From Pseudomonas umsongensis (GTDB lineage Bacteria; Pseudomonadota; Gammaproteobacteria; Pseudomonadales; Pseudomonadaceae), in contig NZ_NIWU01000009.1 in the NCBI RefSeq assembly GCF_002236105.1, forward strand, positions 62,001 to 126,000: 64,000 nt of DNA, in the 5' to 3' direction. Below the pieces are notes generated by a model. That model saw only the letters and a list, made by a program, of their open reading frames with translations. It searched no databases and had not been told where the DNA came from. Position numbers and translations under genes: made by a program. Shown here in pieces: positions 44,598 through 52,639 of this stretch (position 1 is its first letter; each line of letters begins with the position of its first letter).

Positions 44598-45233
44598 TCA
44601 ACGCAACTTCAGCGGATCGACCATCTGCGCCGCGATGGCCATGCCCACCAAGTCCGGCAACGTATTGGCCTGCATGCGTTTCATGACGCGCGCGCGATAC
44701 AGGTCGACGGTTTTTGCACTCACGCCCAGTTGCTCGGCGATTTCGCGGGTGGTGTAACCCTGCACCAGCGGCAACAGGATATCGCGCTCGCGCGGGGTCA
44801 AGGTCAGCAAGCGCGCCTGCAAGGCTTCGTGGCCCTGGTTACCCGAACGGTGGGTGGCACAGTTGCTGAGTGCCTGTTGCACGCTGTCCAGCAACAGCTG
44901 TTCGTTGTAAGGCTTCTCGATAAAGTCATGGGCGCCGGCCTTGAACGCGCGCACCACGATCGGCACATCCGCGTGCCCGCTGACAAAGATGATCGGCAGG
45001 TTCAGTTGGCGCACGCGCATTTCTTCCTGCACGTTCAAGCCGCCCATACCGGGCATGCGCACATCCAGCAGCACGCAGGCGTCGAGGCTCGCATCGCAGG
45101 CATCGAGGAACGCGACACCACTGGTGAACGGCAGGGCCTTGAGCCCGACCGACTCCAGGAGCCAGACCGTCGACTCGAGCATGCCCTGGTCATCATCGAC
45201 CACGTACACCACCTGCTCCGTTACACCTGCCAT
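44598..45233 (-). CDS. FixJ/LuxR-type response regulator
   Basis: This 211-residue regulator has a receiver domain, VVYVVDDDQGMLESTVWLLE, with phosphorylatable D57 in CVLLDVRMPGMGG. The conserved lysine is in FIEKPYNEQLL, and the C-terminal LuxR helix-turn-helix is LTPRERDILLPLVQGYTTRE, then AEQLGVSAKTVDLYRARVMK. It resembles DctR/TodT/StyR-type activators. It lies 10 bp downstream of the kinase gene and is presumably co-transcribed with it. The likely targets are the divergent ligase and dehydrogenase genes at 47744-51250. Confidence 0.92.
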   Translation of the reverse strand: MAGVTEQVVYVVDDDQGMLESTVWLLESVGLKALPFTSGVAFLDACDASLDACVLLDVRMPGMGGLNVQEEMRVRQLNLPIIFVSGHADVPIVVRAFKAGAHDFIEKPYNEQLLLDSVQQALSNCATHRSGNQGHEALQARLLTLTPRERDILLPLVQGYTTREIAEQLGVSAKTVDLYRARVMKRMQANTLPDLVGMAIAAQMVDPLKLR

Positions 45234-45243
45234 TACCTGATTC

Positions 45244-47514
45244 CTATTGTTGTTTTGTTAGGCCGGCCAGCGGCAAGCGGCAACACATCAGCAGCCCGAC
45301 AGGCTGGCGCCGGGCATTCAATTCGCCACCGAAACCTTCGATGATGCTGCGGCTCATGGACAGACCGAGCCCCAGGCCATCGGCCTTGCTGGTGTAGAAG
45401 GGGGTAAAGATCTGCTGAAGTTGCGGTTCGCTGACGCCCGGCCCCTGATCTTGCACATGGATCTCCACGCACGTGCCACTGCCCTGCCCCACGGTCATCA
45501 CGATCACCGAAGGCTGCCCGGGATGTTGCTCACGGTTGGCGTCGATGGCGTTACGCAACAGGTTGAGCAGCACCTGTTCCAGCAACACGCGGTCGGCATA
45601 AACGGGCGGCAGATTATCCGGCAGTCGATCCTCGATTGTCACTTGGCAATTGCTCGCCTCCCAGGCACATAAACGCACGGCTTCGCGGGCCACGTCAGTC
45701 AGGTTCAGCGCCTGCATGCGACGTTGTCCCTTGCGTAAAAAGGCGCGTAGCCGCCGAATCACTTCGGAGGCGTGGGTGGCGTGATGGGTAATGCGCTCCA
45801 GGCCCTGGGTCACTCTTGCTGCCGCTTGAGGATTGGAGTCCAGTGTCTGCAGGTAGCGCAGACTCGCGTTCGCATAATTGACCACGGCCGCCAGCGGCTG
45901 GTTGATTTCGTGGGCGATTCCCGACGCCAGTTCACCCAGGGTGACCAGGCGTGCGGTGTGCGCCAGTTCGTCCTGATGACGCCGCTGTTGCGCTTCGCGC
46001 AGTTCGCGCTCGGTCATGTCACGCGCGACCAATGAGTAATAGCGCTCGCCGCTGGCGGAACGGTGCGCCAGCAACACCAGCGACACCGGCACCGATGTGC
46101 CGCCGTCCGGTGGTTGCAGGCGCGCATCGGTGCTCCAGACACCGTCGCGCTCGGCGCTACGCCAACCGTCGCGTTGCAGGCGCGCAAGGTCAGCGCTGGC
46201 GAACAACGTAGCCAGGGCCGGCATGGGTTGTTGCTCATCAATCCCGAGGATGCGGCGTGCGGCTGGATTGAGGTAAGTGACCAGGCCCCCGGGAGCGATG
46301 AACAACACCGGATCGATGTTGGCCTCGACCACTTCGGCCAGGCGTCGCTTGTTCTCCTCGGCCTGCACGCGGGCCGTAACGTCCCGGGACACGCAGACGA
46401 TTTCAACCACCGCGCCGGTGTAGGTTTCCCGGATTGCCCGGCTGGCCGTTTCGAACCACAGGTAATGGCCGTCGCGATGGCGGATGCGGTACGTCATGGT
46501 GTGATAACCATCCTGCTCCAGCGCATCGCGTGCACGCTGCACGAGGCCGGCCAGGTCCTGGCCATGGAACAGGCCCTGGGCCATTTGCCCGCGCAGTGCT
46601 TCGGGCCAATAGCCGAGCAAGGTCCAGGAGGCCGGTGACGCATCGATCACACGCCCATCCGGTGTGTGGCGGGAAATCAGGTCGGTGGTGTTTTCGATGA
46701 TCAGCCGGTAAAGCCGTCGTGCAGTGGCCGCCTCACGCTCTGCCAGCACCTGCGCCGTGGCGTCGCGGCAACGGGCGAGCACCCGGTTTTCCTGTGGGTC
46801 GGGGATGAAGGTCCAGATCAGGACCTGTTTCTCAAACTGAGCCTCGACGCCTTCGACAGCACGTTGCTGGGTCAGGCAGGCACGCACCAGCTCTCGGTGA
46901 TTGACCGGTAAAAAACCCAGCACATCGCCCAGCGTTTTTTCCGCGAGCAGCGCCATCAGTGTCGCGTTGAACTCCAGCGGTCGACCTTGCGCGTCGAGCA
47001 ACAGGCTCGGTTGCGGGTCGAGGCCCAGCAGAGGCGAACCGCGCAGCATGCCGTTGACACTGCTCAGCAGCGTCGTCAGCAAATCCCGGACCCAGCCCAG
47101 CCAATCGAGACTCACACCCTCGCGCACTTGCACCAGCAACAAGCCCGGCTGCCCGGGCGTCAAGGCCAGGTCGAACACCTGGCCATGGCTTATCGCGGCC
47201 CGGCGCAACCGGCCGGACAACCAGCAATCGAGTTGACGCACTTCAGCCAGGGCCAGGCGCCCTGTGTCTGCCAGAAGATCGAAGAGCAATTGGTCGCTGG
47301 CCAGCGCAGGGTCGCCAAGTCCCGGTGGAAACTGCTGGGCCGTGCCCTCATGGCGGTAGATTCGCGAAGGCGGCTGCCAACTCAGGTACACCGCCCGCTG
47401 CACTTCGGGACAGTCCTGCAGCGCCAGACACAACGCATCAGCCCGGGCGGCCAGGGACACACTCTCGCGCTGCAGGCGCAACCAACTGTGCAATCGAACG
47501 GGAGTAACGGTCAT
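45244..47514 (-). CDS. PAS-domain sensor histidine kinase (FixL/NtrB-like)
   Basis: This 756-residue kinase has no obvious membrane helices. Three PAS-like units are visible: about 165-255 (LLLDAQGRPLEFNATLMALL), 268-385 (YRLIIENTTDLISRHTPDG with a PAC stretch RHRDGHYLWFETASR), and 393-505 (NIDPVLFIAPGGLVTYLNPA). The H-box contains H535 in SGIAHEINQPLAAVVNYANA, and the ATPase domain ends with LGLGLSMSRSIIEGFGGEL. A cytoplasmic signal, perhaps an acid or its CoA ester, is likely sensed by the PAS units. It partners the downstream FixJ-type regulator. Confidence 0.92.
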   Translation of the reverse strand: MTVTPVRLHSWLRLQRESVSLAARADALCLALQDCPEVQRAVYLSWQPPSRIYRHEGTAQQFPPGLGDPALASDQLLFDLLADTGRLALAEVRQLDCWLSGRLRRAAISHGQVFDLALTPGQPGLLLVQVREGVSLDWLGWVRDLLTTLLSSVNGMLRGSPLLGLDPQPSLLLDAQGRPLEFNATLMALLAEKTLGDVLGFLPVNHRELVRACLTQQRAVEGVEAQFEKQVLIWTFIPDPQENRVLARCRDATAQVLAEREAATARRLYRLIIENTTDLISRHTPDGRVIDASPASWTLLGYWPEALRGQMAQGLFHGQDLAGLVQRARDALEQDGYHTMTYRIRHRDGHYLWFETASRAIRETYTGAVVEIVCVSRDVTARVQAEENKRRLAEVVEANIDPVLFIAPGGLVTYLNPAARRILGIDEQQPMPALATLFASADLARLQRDGWRSAERDGVWSTDARLQPPDGGTSVPVSLVLLAHRSASGERYYSLVARDMTERELREAQQRRHQDELAHTARLVTLGELASGIAHEINQPLAAVVNYANASLRYLQTLDSNPQAAARVTQGLERITHHATHASEVIRRLRAFLRKGQRRMQALNLTDVAREAVRLCAWEASNCQVTIEDRLPDNLPPVYADRVLLEQVLLNLLRNAIDANREQHPGQPSVIVMTVGQGSGTCVEIHVQDQGPGVSEPQLQQIFTPFYTSKADGLGLGLSMSRSIIEGFGGELNARRQPVGLLMCCRLPLAGLTKQQ

Positions 47515-47596
47515 TACGCGCCCACTTTGTCAGGGAAACCAAGCCTATACCAACTTGGAAGGTCGGTGGCGTCGACTCAGAATCAGAAGAATCACA

Positions 47597-47614
47597 TATA
47601 GTACATATACTATA
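47597..47614. promoter_or_regulatory. AT-rich palindrome in the divergent kinase/ligase promoter
   Basis: The perfect inverted repeat TATAGTA-CATA-TACTATA lies in the 229-bp gap between the histidine kinase and CoA ligase genes, about 130 bp before the ligase start. It is a candidate binding site for the LuxR-type response regulator encoded nearby. Confidence 0.5.
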
Positions 47615-47743
47615 GTGCTTAGGTTGTACTTCCATATAACAGACAAAATATTATATAACGTCATCCGGACTTAGAAGGTGACCTCGGCGACTACGCCGCC
47701 AGGTCAGCCATAGAGCTAACAATCAGCCAACGAGTATCCGTAC

Positions 47744-49366
47744 ATGTCTATCTATGACCAGGGCCTGGGCCCTTCGGCTGTCAATCACATTGCCCTCTCG
47801 CCGCTCAGTTTCATCGAGCGCACCGCCAGTACCTACCCGAACCACCCTGCCGTTATCCACGGTTCGATTCGCCGTACCTGGGCCCAGACCTACACCCGTT
47901 GCCGCCGCCTGGCCTCGGCGCTGGCCGGTCGAGGCATCGGCAAGGACGACACGGTGGCGGTGATGCTGCCCAACATTCCCGAGATGCTGGAAGTGCATTT
48001 CGGCGTGCCGATGATCGGTGCCGTGCTCAACCCGCTCAACGTCCGGCTGGATGCCGAAGCGATCGCATTCATGCTCCAGCATGGCGAAGCCAAAGTGCTG
48101 ATCACCGACCGCGAGTTCCATGACGTGATCAAGGCGGCGCTTGGCATGCTCGATCACCCACCCCTGGTGATCGACGTCAATGACCCGGAATACGGCGAAG
48201 GCCAGGCCGCGAGCGACCTGGACTACGAAGCGCTGTTGGCCGAAGGCGACCCGGCGTTTGACTGGAAATGGCCGCTCGACGAGTGGCAGGCCATTTCGCT
48301 GAACTACACGTCAGGCACCACCGGCAATCCCAAGGGGGTGGTCTACCACCATCGCGGCGCTTACCTGAGTGCTCTGGGCAACCAGATGACCTGGGCCATC
48401 GGCAATCATCCGGTGTACCTCTGGACGTTGCCGATGTTCCATTGCAACGGCTGGTGCTACCCGTGGACCATCACGGCCCTGGCAGGCGTGCACGTGTTCC
48501 TGCGCCGGGTCGACCCGCAGAGAATCCTCACGTTGATCCGCGAGCATCAGGTCACTCACCTGTGCGGTGCGCCGATCGTGCTCAATGCATTGGTCAATAT
48601 GCCGGAGTCGGCGAAAGCGGCCATCGATCACCCGGTCAATGCCTTGGTCGCGGGCGCTGCGCCACCGGCCAAAGTGATCGGTGCCGTCGAAGAGATGGGC
48701 ATCAAGGTCACGCACGTATTTGGCCTGACCGAAACCTATGGCCCGGTGACGGTCTGCGCCTGGCACGCCGAATGGGATGAGTTACCTCTGGAGCAGCGGG
48801 CGCAAATCAAGTCGCGACAGGGTGTGCGCTTCCCGACACTGGAAGGCGTGATGGTCGGCGACTGCACAACGCTGGAGCCAACCCCGCGCGATGGCCAGAC
48901 GATCGGTGAGATTTTCCTGCGCGGCAACACGGTGATGAAGGGCTACCTGAAGAACCCGACCGCCACTGCCGAAGCGTTCGAAGGTGGCTGGTTCCACACC
49001 GGTGACCTGGCGGTCTGGCATCCCGACGGGTACGTCGAAATCAAGGACCGACTCAAGGACATCATCATCTCCGGTGGCGAGAACATCTCCACCATTGAGC
49101 TCGAAGGCGTGCTCTATCGCCATCCCGCTGTGATGGAAGCCGCCGTGGTCGCCCGTCCCGATGAGAAATGGGGCGAAACGCCCTGCGCCTTCATCACCTT
49201 GAAGGCGGATCACCAGGACGTTCGAGAGGCTGACATCATCGCTTTCTGCCGTGAGCATCTGGCCGGGTTCAAGGTCCCGCGCACCGTGATCTTCACGCTC
49301 TTGCCCAAGACGTCCACTGGCAAGATCCAGAAGTTCGTGCTGCGCGACCGGGCCAAGGCGCTCTAA
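47744..49366 (+). CDS. Acyl-CoA ligase, DmdB/medium-chain type
   Basis: This 540-residue adenylate-forming ligase has LNYTSGTTGNPKGVVYHHRG (P-loop-like), VFGLTETYGPVTVCAWHAEW, GWFHTGDLAVWHPDGYVEIK, DRLKDIIISGGENISTIELE, and the catalytic lysine in LPKTSTGKIQKF. Length and the LTETYGPVTVC stretch resemble 3-(methylthio)propionyl-CoA ligase DmdB and related short/medium-chain ligases. With the DmdC-like dehydrogenase next door, it would supply acyl-CoA for the first oxidation step. Substrates other than methylthiopropionate (for example medium-chain fatty acids) are equally possible from sequence alone. Confidence 0.85.
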   Translation: MSIYDQGLGPSAVNHIALSPLSFIERTASTYPNHPAVIHGSIRRTWAQTYTRCRRLASALAGRGIGKDDTVAVMLPNIPEMLEVHFGVPMIGAVLNPLNVRLDAEAIAFMLQHGEAKVLITDREFHDVIKAALGMLDHPPLVIDVNDPEYGEGQAASDLDYEALLAEGDPAFDWKWPLDEWQAISLNYTSGTTGNPKGVVYHHRGAYLSALGNQMTWAIGNHPVYLWTLPMFHCNGWCYPWTITALAGVHVFLRRVDPQRILTLIREHQVTHLCGAPIVLNALVNMPESAKAAIDHPVNALVAGAAPPAKVIGAVEEMGIKVTHVFGLTETYGPVTVCAWHAEWDELPLEQRAQIKSRQGVRFPTLEGVMVGDCTTLEPTPRDGQTIGEIFLRGNTVMKGYLKNPTATAEAFEGGWFHTGDLAVWHPDGYVEIKDRLKDIIISGGENISTIELEGVLYRHPAVMEAAVVARPDEKWGETPCAFITLKADHQDVREADIIAFCREHLAGFKVPRTVIFTLLPKTSTGKIQKFVLRDRAKAL

Positions 49367-49388
49367 TCCCTTCTACCATGCTTGCATC

Positions 49389-49414
49389 AAGCAGCAGGTC
49401 TGCACCTGCTGCTT
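49389..49414 (+). terminator. Hairpin between the CoA ligase and acyl-CoA dehydrogenase genes
   Basis: Perfect 11-bp arms AAGCAGCAGGT/ACCTGCTGCTT with loop CTGC start 22 bp after the ligase stop codon. It is followed by G residues rather than a T-run, so it may stabilise the mRNA or only weakly terminate. Confidence 0.5.
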
Positions 49415-49477
49415 GGGGGTCGTGCAGGCCACATTCGGCTGTGCCCGTGACACAACCGTCCCAACGAGGTTTACGTT

Positions 49478-51250
49478 ATGCCAGAATTCAAAGCCCCCCT
49501 GCGTGACTTGCGCTTTGTGCTGCACGAAGTGTTCGAGGCCCCGGCCCTGTGGGCGCGCCTGCCCGCCTTGGCCGACAGCATCGACGCGGACACCGCGGAT
49601 GCCATTCTTGAGGAGGCGGCAAAAGTCACCGAGCACCTGATTGCGCCCCTCAATCGTAGCGGCGACGAAGAAGGCGCACAGTGGCATGAGGGGCGAGTCA
49701 GCACCCCCAGCGGTTTCAAACAGGCTTACGCAACCTACATCAAAGGCGGCTGGGTAGGACTGTCCGGCAACGCCGAATTCGGTGGCATGGGCATGCCAAA
49801 AATGCTGGCCGTGCAATTCGAAGAGATGCTCTATGGCGCCAACTCAAGTTTTGCGCTGTATTCGGCCTTGAGCGCTGGCGCCTGCCTGGCATTGGATGCC
49901 CACGCCAGCGACACCCTGAAAAATCTCTATCTGCCACCGATGTATGAAGGCCGCTGGGCCGGCTCCATGTGCCTGACCGAAGCCCATGCAGGCACCGACC
50001 TTGGGCTGATCCGCACCCGCGCCGAACCTGAGGCTGACGGCAGCTACAAGATCACCGGCAGCAAGATCTTCATCACCGGGGGCGACCAGGACCTGACCGA
50101 AAACATCGTTCATCTGGTACTGGCCAAACTGCCGAATGCACCGGCGGGTCCGAAAGGCATTTCGCTGTTCGTCGTGCCTAAAGTGCTGGTCAATGCCGAC
50201 GGCTCGCTTGGCACTGCCAACGCCGTGAGTTGCGGTTCGATCGAACACAAGATGGGCATCAAGGCCTCAGCCACCTGCGTGATGAACTTCGACGGTGCCA
50301 GTGGCTGGTTGATCGGTGAAGAGAACAAAGGCCTGGCGGCGATGTTCACCATGATGAATTACGAACGCCTGTCCATCGGCATTCAGGGCATCGGCTGCGC
50401 CGAGGCGTCCTACCAGAGTGCCGTCGCCTACGCGCGCGAACGCCTTCAGAGTCGAGCCCCCACGGGCGCCGTGGCGGCGGACAAACCGGCCGACCCGATC
50501 ATCGTTCACCCGGATGTGCGGCGCATGCTGCTGGGCATGAAAGCCATGACCGAAGGCGGCCGCGCGTTCGCCAGCTATGTCGGGCAACAACTGGACCTGG
50601 CGAAGTTTTCCGCTGATGCCGGCGAGCGCGACAGTGCGCAGGTCCTGGTGGCGCTGCTGACGCCCGTGGCCAAGGCATTTTTTACCGACAGCGGCCTGGA
50701 GAGCTGCATCAATGGCCAGCAGGTTTTCGGCGGCCACGGCTACATTCGCGAATGGGGCCAGGAACAATTGGTCCGTGATGTGCGCATTGCGCAAATCTAC
50801 GAAGGCACCAATGGCATCCAGGCACTGGATTTGCTCGGGCGCAAAGTGCTCGCCGACAAAGGCCACGCACTGCGCCAGTTCACCGGCGAGATCCGCCGCT
50901 TCGCGGCACAGCCTGACGCCCCCTATGCCCCGCAACTGCTGGATGTCGTGCAGCGGCTGGAGGACATCAGCGACTGGCTCCACGACAGAGCGGCAAGCAA
51001 CCGCAACGAAGTCGGCGCGGCGTCGGTGGAGTATTTGCACCTGTTCGGTTACGTCGCCTACGCCTGGCTCTGGTCGCGCATGGCTCAGGTTGCGCGGCAA
51101 AAACGCAGCGAAGACGAAGATTTCTACGACGCGAAAATCGCCACCGCCGACTTTTACTTCCAGCGCTTGCTTCCACGCACCTTGAGCCTTGAGCAATCCA
51201 TTCGGGCAGGTAGCGACTCGTTGTATGGCCTGCGCGCTGAACAATTCTGA
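49478..51250 (+). CDS. Acyl-CoA dehydrogenase, DmdC/FadE-like long form
   Basis: This 590-residue dehydrogenase is about 200 residues longer than short-chain forms and carries the extra C-terminal domain of the DmdC/FadE5-like group. The N-terminus (FKAPLRDLRFVLHEVFEAPA) and LNRSGDEEGAQW resemble DmdC. Flavin contacts are in SMCLTEAHAGTDLGLIRT, and KITGSKIFITGGDQD and EHKMGIKASATC follow. The catalytic glutamate in QIYEGTNGIQALDLLGRKV is residue 442. It likely oxidises the CoA ester made by the upstream ligase, for example 3-methylthiopropionyl-CoA or a medium-chain acyl-CoA. Confidence 0.87.
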   Translation: MPEFKAPLRDLRFVLHEVFEAPALWARLPALADSIDADTADAILEEAAKVTEHLIAPLNRSGDEEGAQWHEGRVSTPSGFKQAYATYIKGGWVGLSGNAEFGGMGMPKMLAVQFEEMLYGANSSFALYSALSAGACLALDAHASDTLKNLYLPPMYEGRWAGSMCLTEAHAGTDLGLIRTRAEPEADGSYKITGSKIFITGGDQDLTENIVHLVLAKLPNAPAGPKGISLFVVPKVLVNADGSLGTANAVSCGSIEHKMGIKASATCVMNFDGASGWLIGEENKGLAAMFTMMNYERLSIGIQGIGCAEASYQSAVAYARERLQSRAPTGAVAADKPADPIIVHPDVRRMLLGMKAMTEGGRAFASYVGQQLDLAKFSADAGERDSAQVLVALLTPVAKAFFTDSGLESCINGQQVFGGHGYIREWGQEQLVRDVRIAQIYEGTNGIQALDLLGRKVLADKGHALRQFTGEIRRFAAQPDAPYAPQLLDVVQRLEDISDWLHDRAASNRNEVGAASVEYLHLFGYVAYAWLWSRMAQVARQKRSEDEDFYDAKIATADFYFQRLLPRTLSLEQSIRAGSDSLYGLRAEQF

Positions 51251-51276
51251 TTGAGCGACGCCATGGCGCTCTGGCG

Positions 51277-51299
51277 GGCGTTGCACTAATTGCAACGCC
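51277..51299 (+). terminator. Terminator-like hairpin after the acyl-CoA dehydrogenase gene
   Basis: Perfect 9-bp arms GGCGTTGCA/TGCAACGCC with loop CTAAT start 27 bp after the stop codon. There is only a weak T-rich tract (CTTTTCC) about ten bases on. Confidence 0.5.
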
Positions 51300-51427
51300 T
51301 GCCTAGAACTTTTCCTTGATTGTCGGTCTATTTGGATAGGCTCATCCGCTCGGTAGGCGCGAACCCGCAGGCTTCGCGCAGCCAGATGGCCACACGTCCA
51401 ATTGCCAATCAGAGGTTGTCTTCGCTC

Positions 51428-51826
51428 ATGAAATTCCATGTCCCACGGATGGTGCTCCTCGGCCTGTTCGCGTTCGCGGCAATGGGCTCGGCATCAGCAA
51501 CACAGATGAAGACTTCAACCCCTGTTTCCGCCCCCCCAGTCACAGCCGTCCAGGCGCCCGTGCGGGCCGCCGACACCCCCTGGCCGACCTTGGCCAGCAC
51601 GGCCGACAAGCAGCCAGGAGCGTTGCTTGCCCATGACGATCGATACTGGCACGACGGTCGTTGGCACGATCGCCGGGACGAATGGCGTCGAGACGAATGG
51701 CGCAGGGCCCAGTGGCGCAGAGAGCAAGCCCGCCGGGAAGCCGAACGCCACCGCTATTGGGAGCGCCACCGCGACCGGGACACGCGCTACCGCTACGACG
51801 ACGATCGCCGCTACTATCGTCGCTAG
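51428..51826 (+). CDS. Small secreted Arg/Trp/Tyr-rich protein of unknown function
   Basis: The 132-residue protein has a signal-like N-terminus (RMVLLGLFAFAAMGSASATQ) and a Pro/Ala/Thr-rich linker. Its highly charged tail contains DDRYWHDGRWHDRRDEWRRD, further WRR repeats, and an ending of DDDRRYYRR. I recognise no enzyme domain. The tail resembles other small cationic exported proteins annotated hypothetical in pseudomonads. ATG 51428 is used because it opens the signal peptide; the longer frame from 51320 adds a non-hydrophobic leader. It stands between the dehydrogenase and a VOC gene. Confidence 0.65.
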   Translation: MKFHVPRMVLLGLFAFAAMGSASATQMKTSTPVSAPPVTAVQAPVRAADTPWPTLASTADKQPGALLAHDDRYWHDGRWHDRRDEWRRDEWRRAQWRREQARREAERHRYWERHRDRDTRYRYDDDRRYYRR

Positions 51827-51869
51827 CGCCAGGCTACGCGACTTCGTTTAAAAACAGGGAGCGAAGGAC

Positions 51870-52304
51870 ATGACCATCAAGCGCATGGACAACGTCCTGA
51901 TCGTTGTCGACGATCTCGAAGCGGTGAAGGCATTCTTTATCGCGTTGGGTCTCACGCTCGAAGGCCAAACCACCGTTGAAGGGGCTGCTGTCGGCAGCCT
52001 CATTGGACTGGGCAACGTGCGAGCCACCCTCGCGATGCTGCGCACCGCCGACGGACAGGGCATTGAACTGGACAAGTTCCACACCCCGGAGGCCGTTCGG
52101 TTTGGCCCCGTGGACACACCAATGAACGCCCTGGGTCTTCGTCGCATCATGTTTGCCGTCGATGACATCGATGCGCTCGTGACACAGATGCAAGCCCATG
52201 GCGCCGAATTGATTGGCCAGATGCAGTACGAAACATCGTACCGGCTCGCCTATATTCGTGGGCCTGAGGGCATCATCGTCGGGCTTGCGGAGCAACTCGG
52301 CTAA
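51870..52304 (+). CDS. VOC-superfamily (glyoxalase/bleomycin-resistance-like) protein
   Basis: The 144-residue protein has paired beta-alpha-beta-beta-beta units typical of vicinal-oxygen-chelate proteins: MDNVLIVVDDLEAVKAFFIA, TPMNALGLRRIMFAVDDIDA, and RLAYIRGPEGIIVGLAEQLG near the end. The C-terminal RGPEGIIV carries the usual metal-ligand glutamate. AAGGA precedes the ATG. The reaction cannot be read from sequence; family members isomerise, cleave or bind small electrophiles and antibiotics. Confidence 0.85.
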   Translation: MTIKRMDNVLIVVDDLEAVKAFFIALGLTLEGQTTVEGAAVGSLIGLGNVRATLAMLRTADGQGIELDKFHTPEAVRFGPVDTPMNALGLRRIMFAVDDIDALVTQMQAHGAELIGQMQYETSYRLAYIRGPEGIIVGLAEQLG

Positions 52305-52639
52305 TGCGTGTGCGGTTTTATTAGACCACTGGCAATCGTGGTTAACGGGGCGCTCGCGATCAGCGAGGCGGCCTTAAAGCCGACCTGACTTGTGATCGTT
52401 CCCATGCTCTGCGTGGGAATGCAGCCTGTGACGCTCCGCGTCACCGTTGCGCAAGGCTCACGTCGTGCGTCGTCAGCGGAACGCGGAGCGTCCCTGGTGG
52501 CATTCCCACGCAGAGCATGGGAACGATCACACAGGTACAGCCGTAAAAGTCAGGTCGGCTCTAAGGCCGCCTCGTTTTGGCTTTTGCCCCCTCAGAGGCA
52601 ACGCGTACATTCAGACAATCCCCCGATCGCTGCGCGCCC
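52305..52639. repeat. BIME-type inverted repeat block
   Basis: Perfect 31-bp inverted arms lie at 52392-52422 and 52500-52530 and contain the REP core CGTTCCCATGCTCTGCGTGG. Flanking AACGGGGCGCTCGCGATCA and GGCCTTAAAGCCGACCTGAC match the unit B ends at 5.6 and 6.3 kb, so both blocks belong to one repeat family. No gene is present. Confidence 0.8.
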
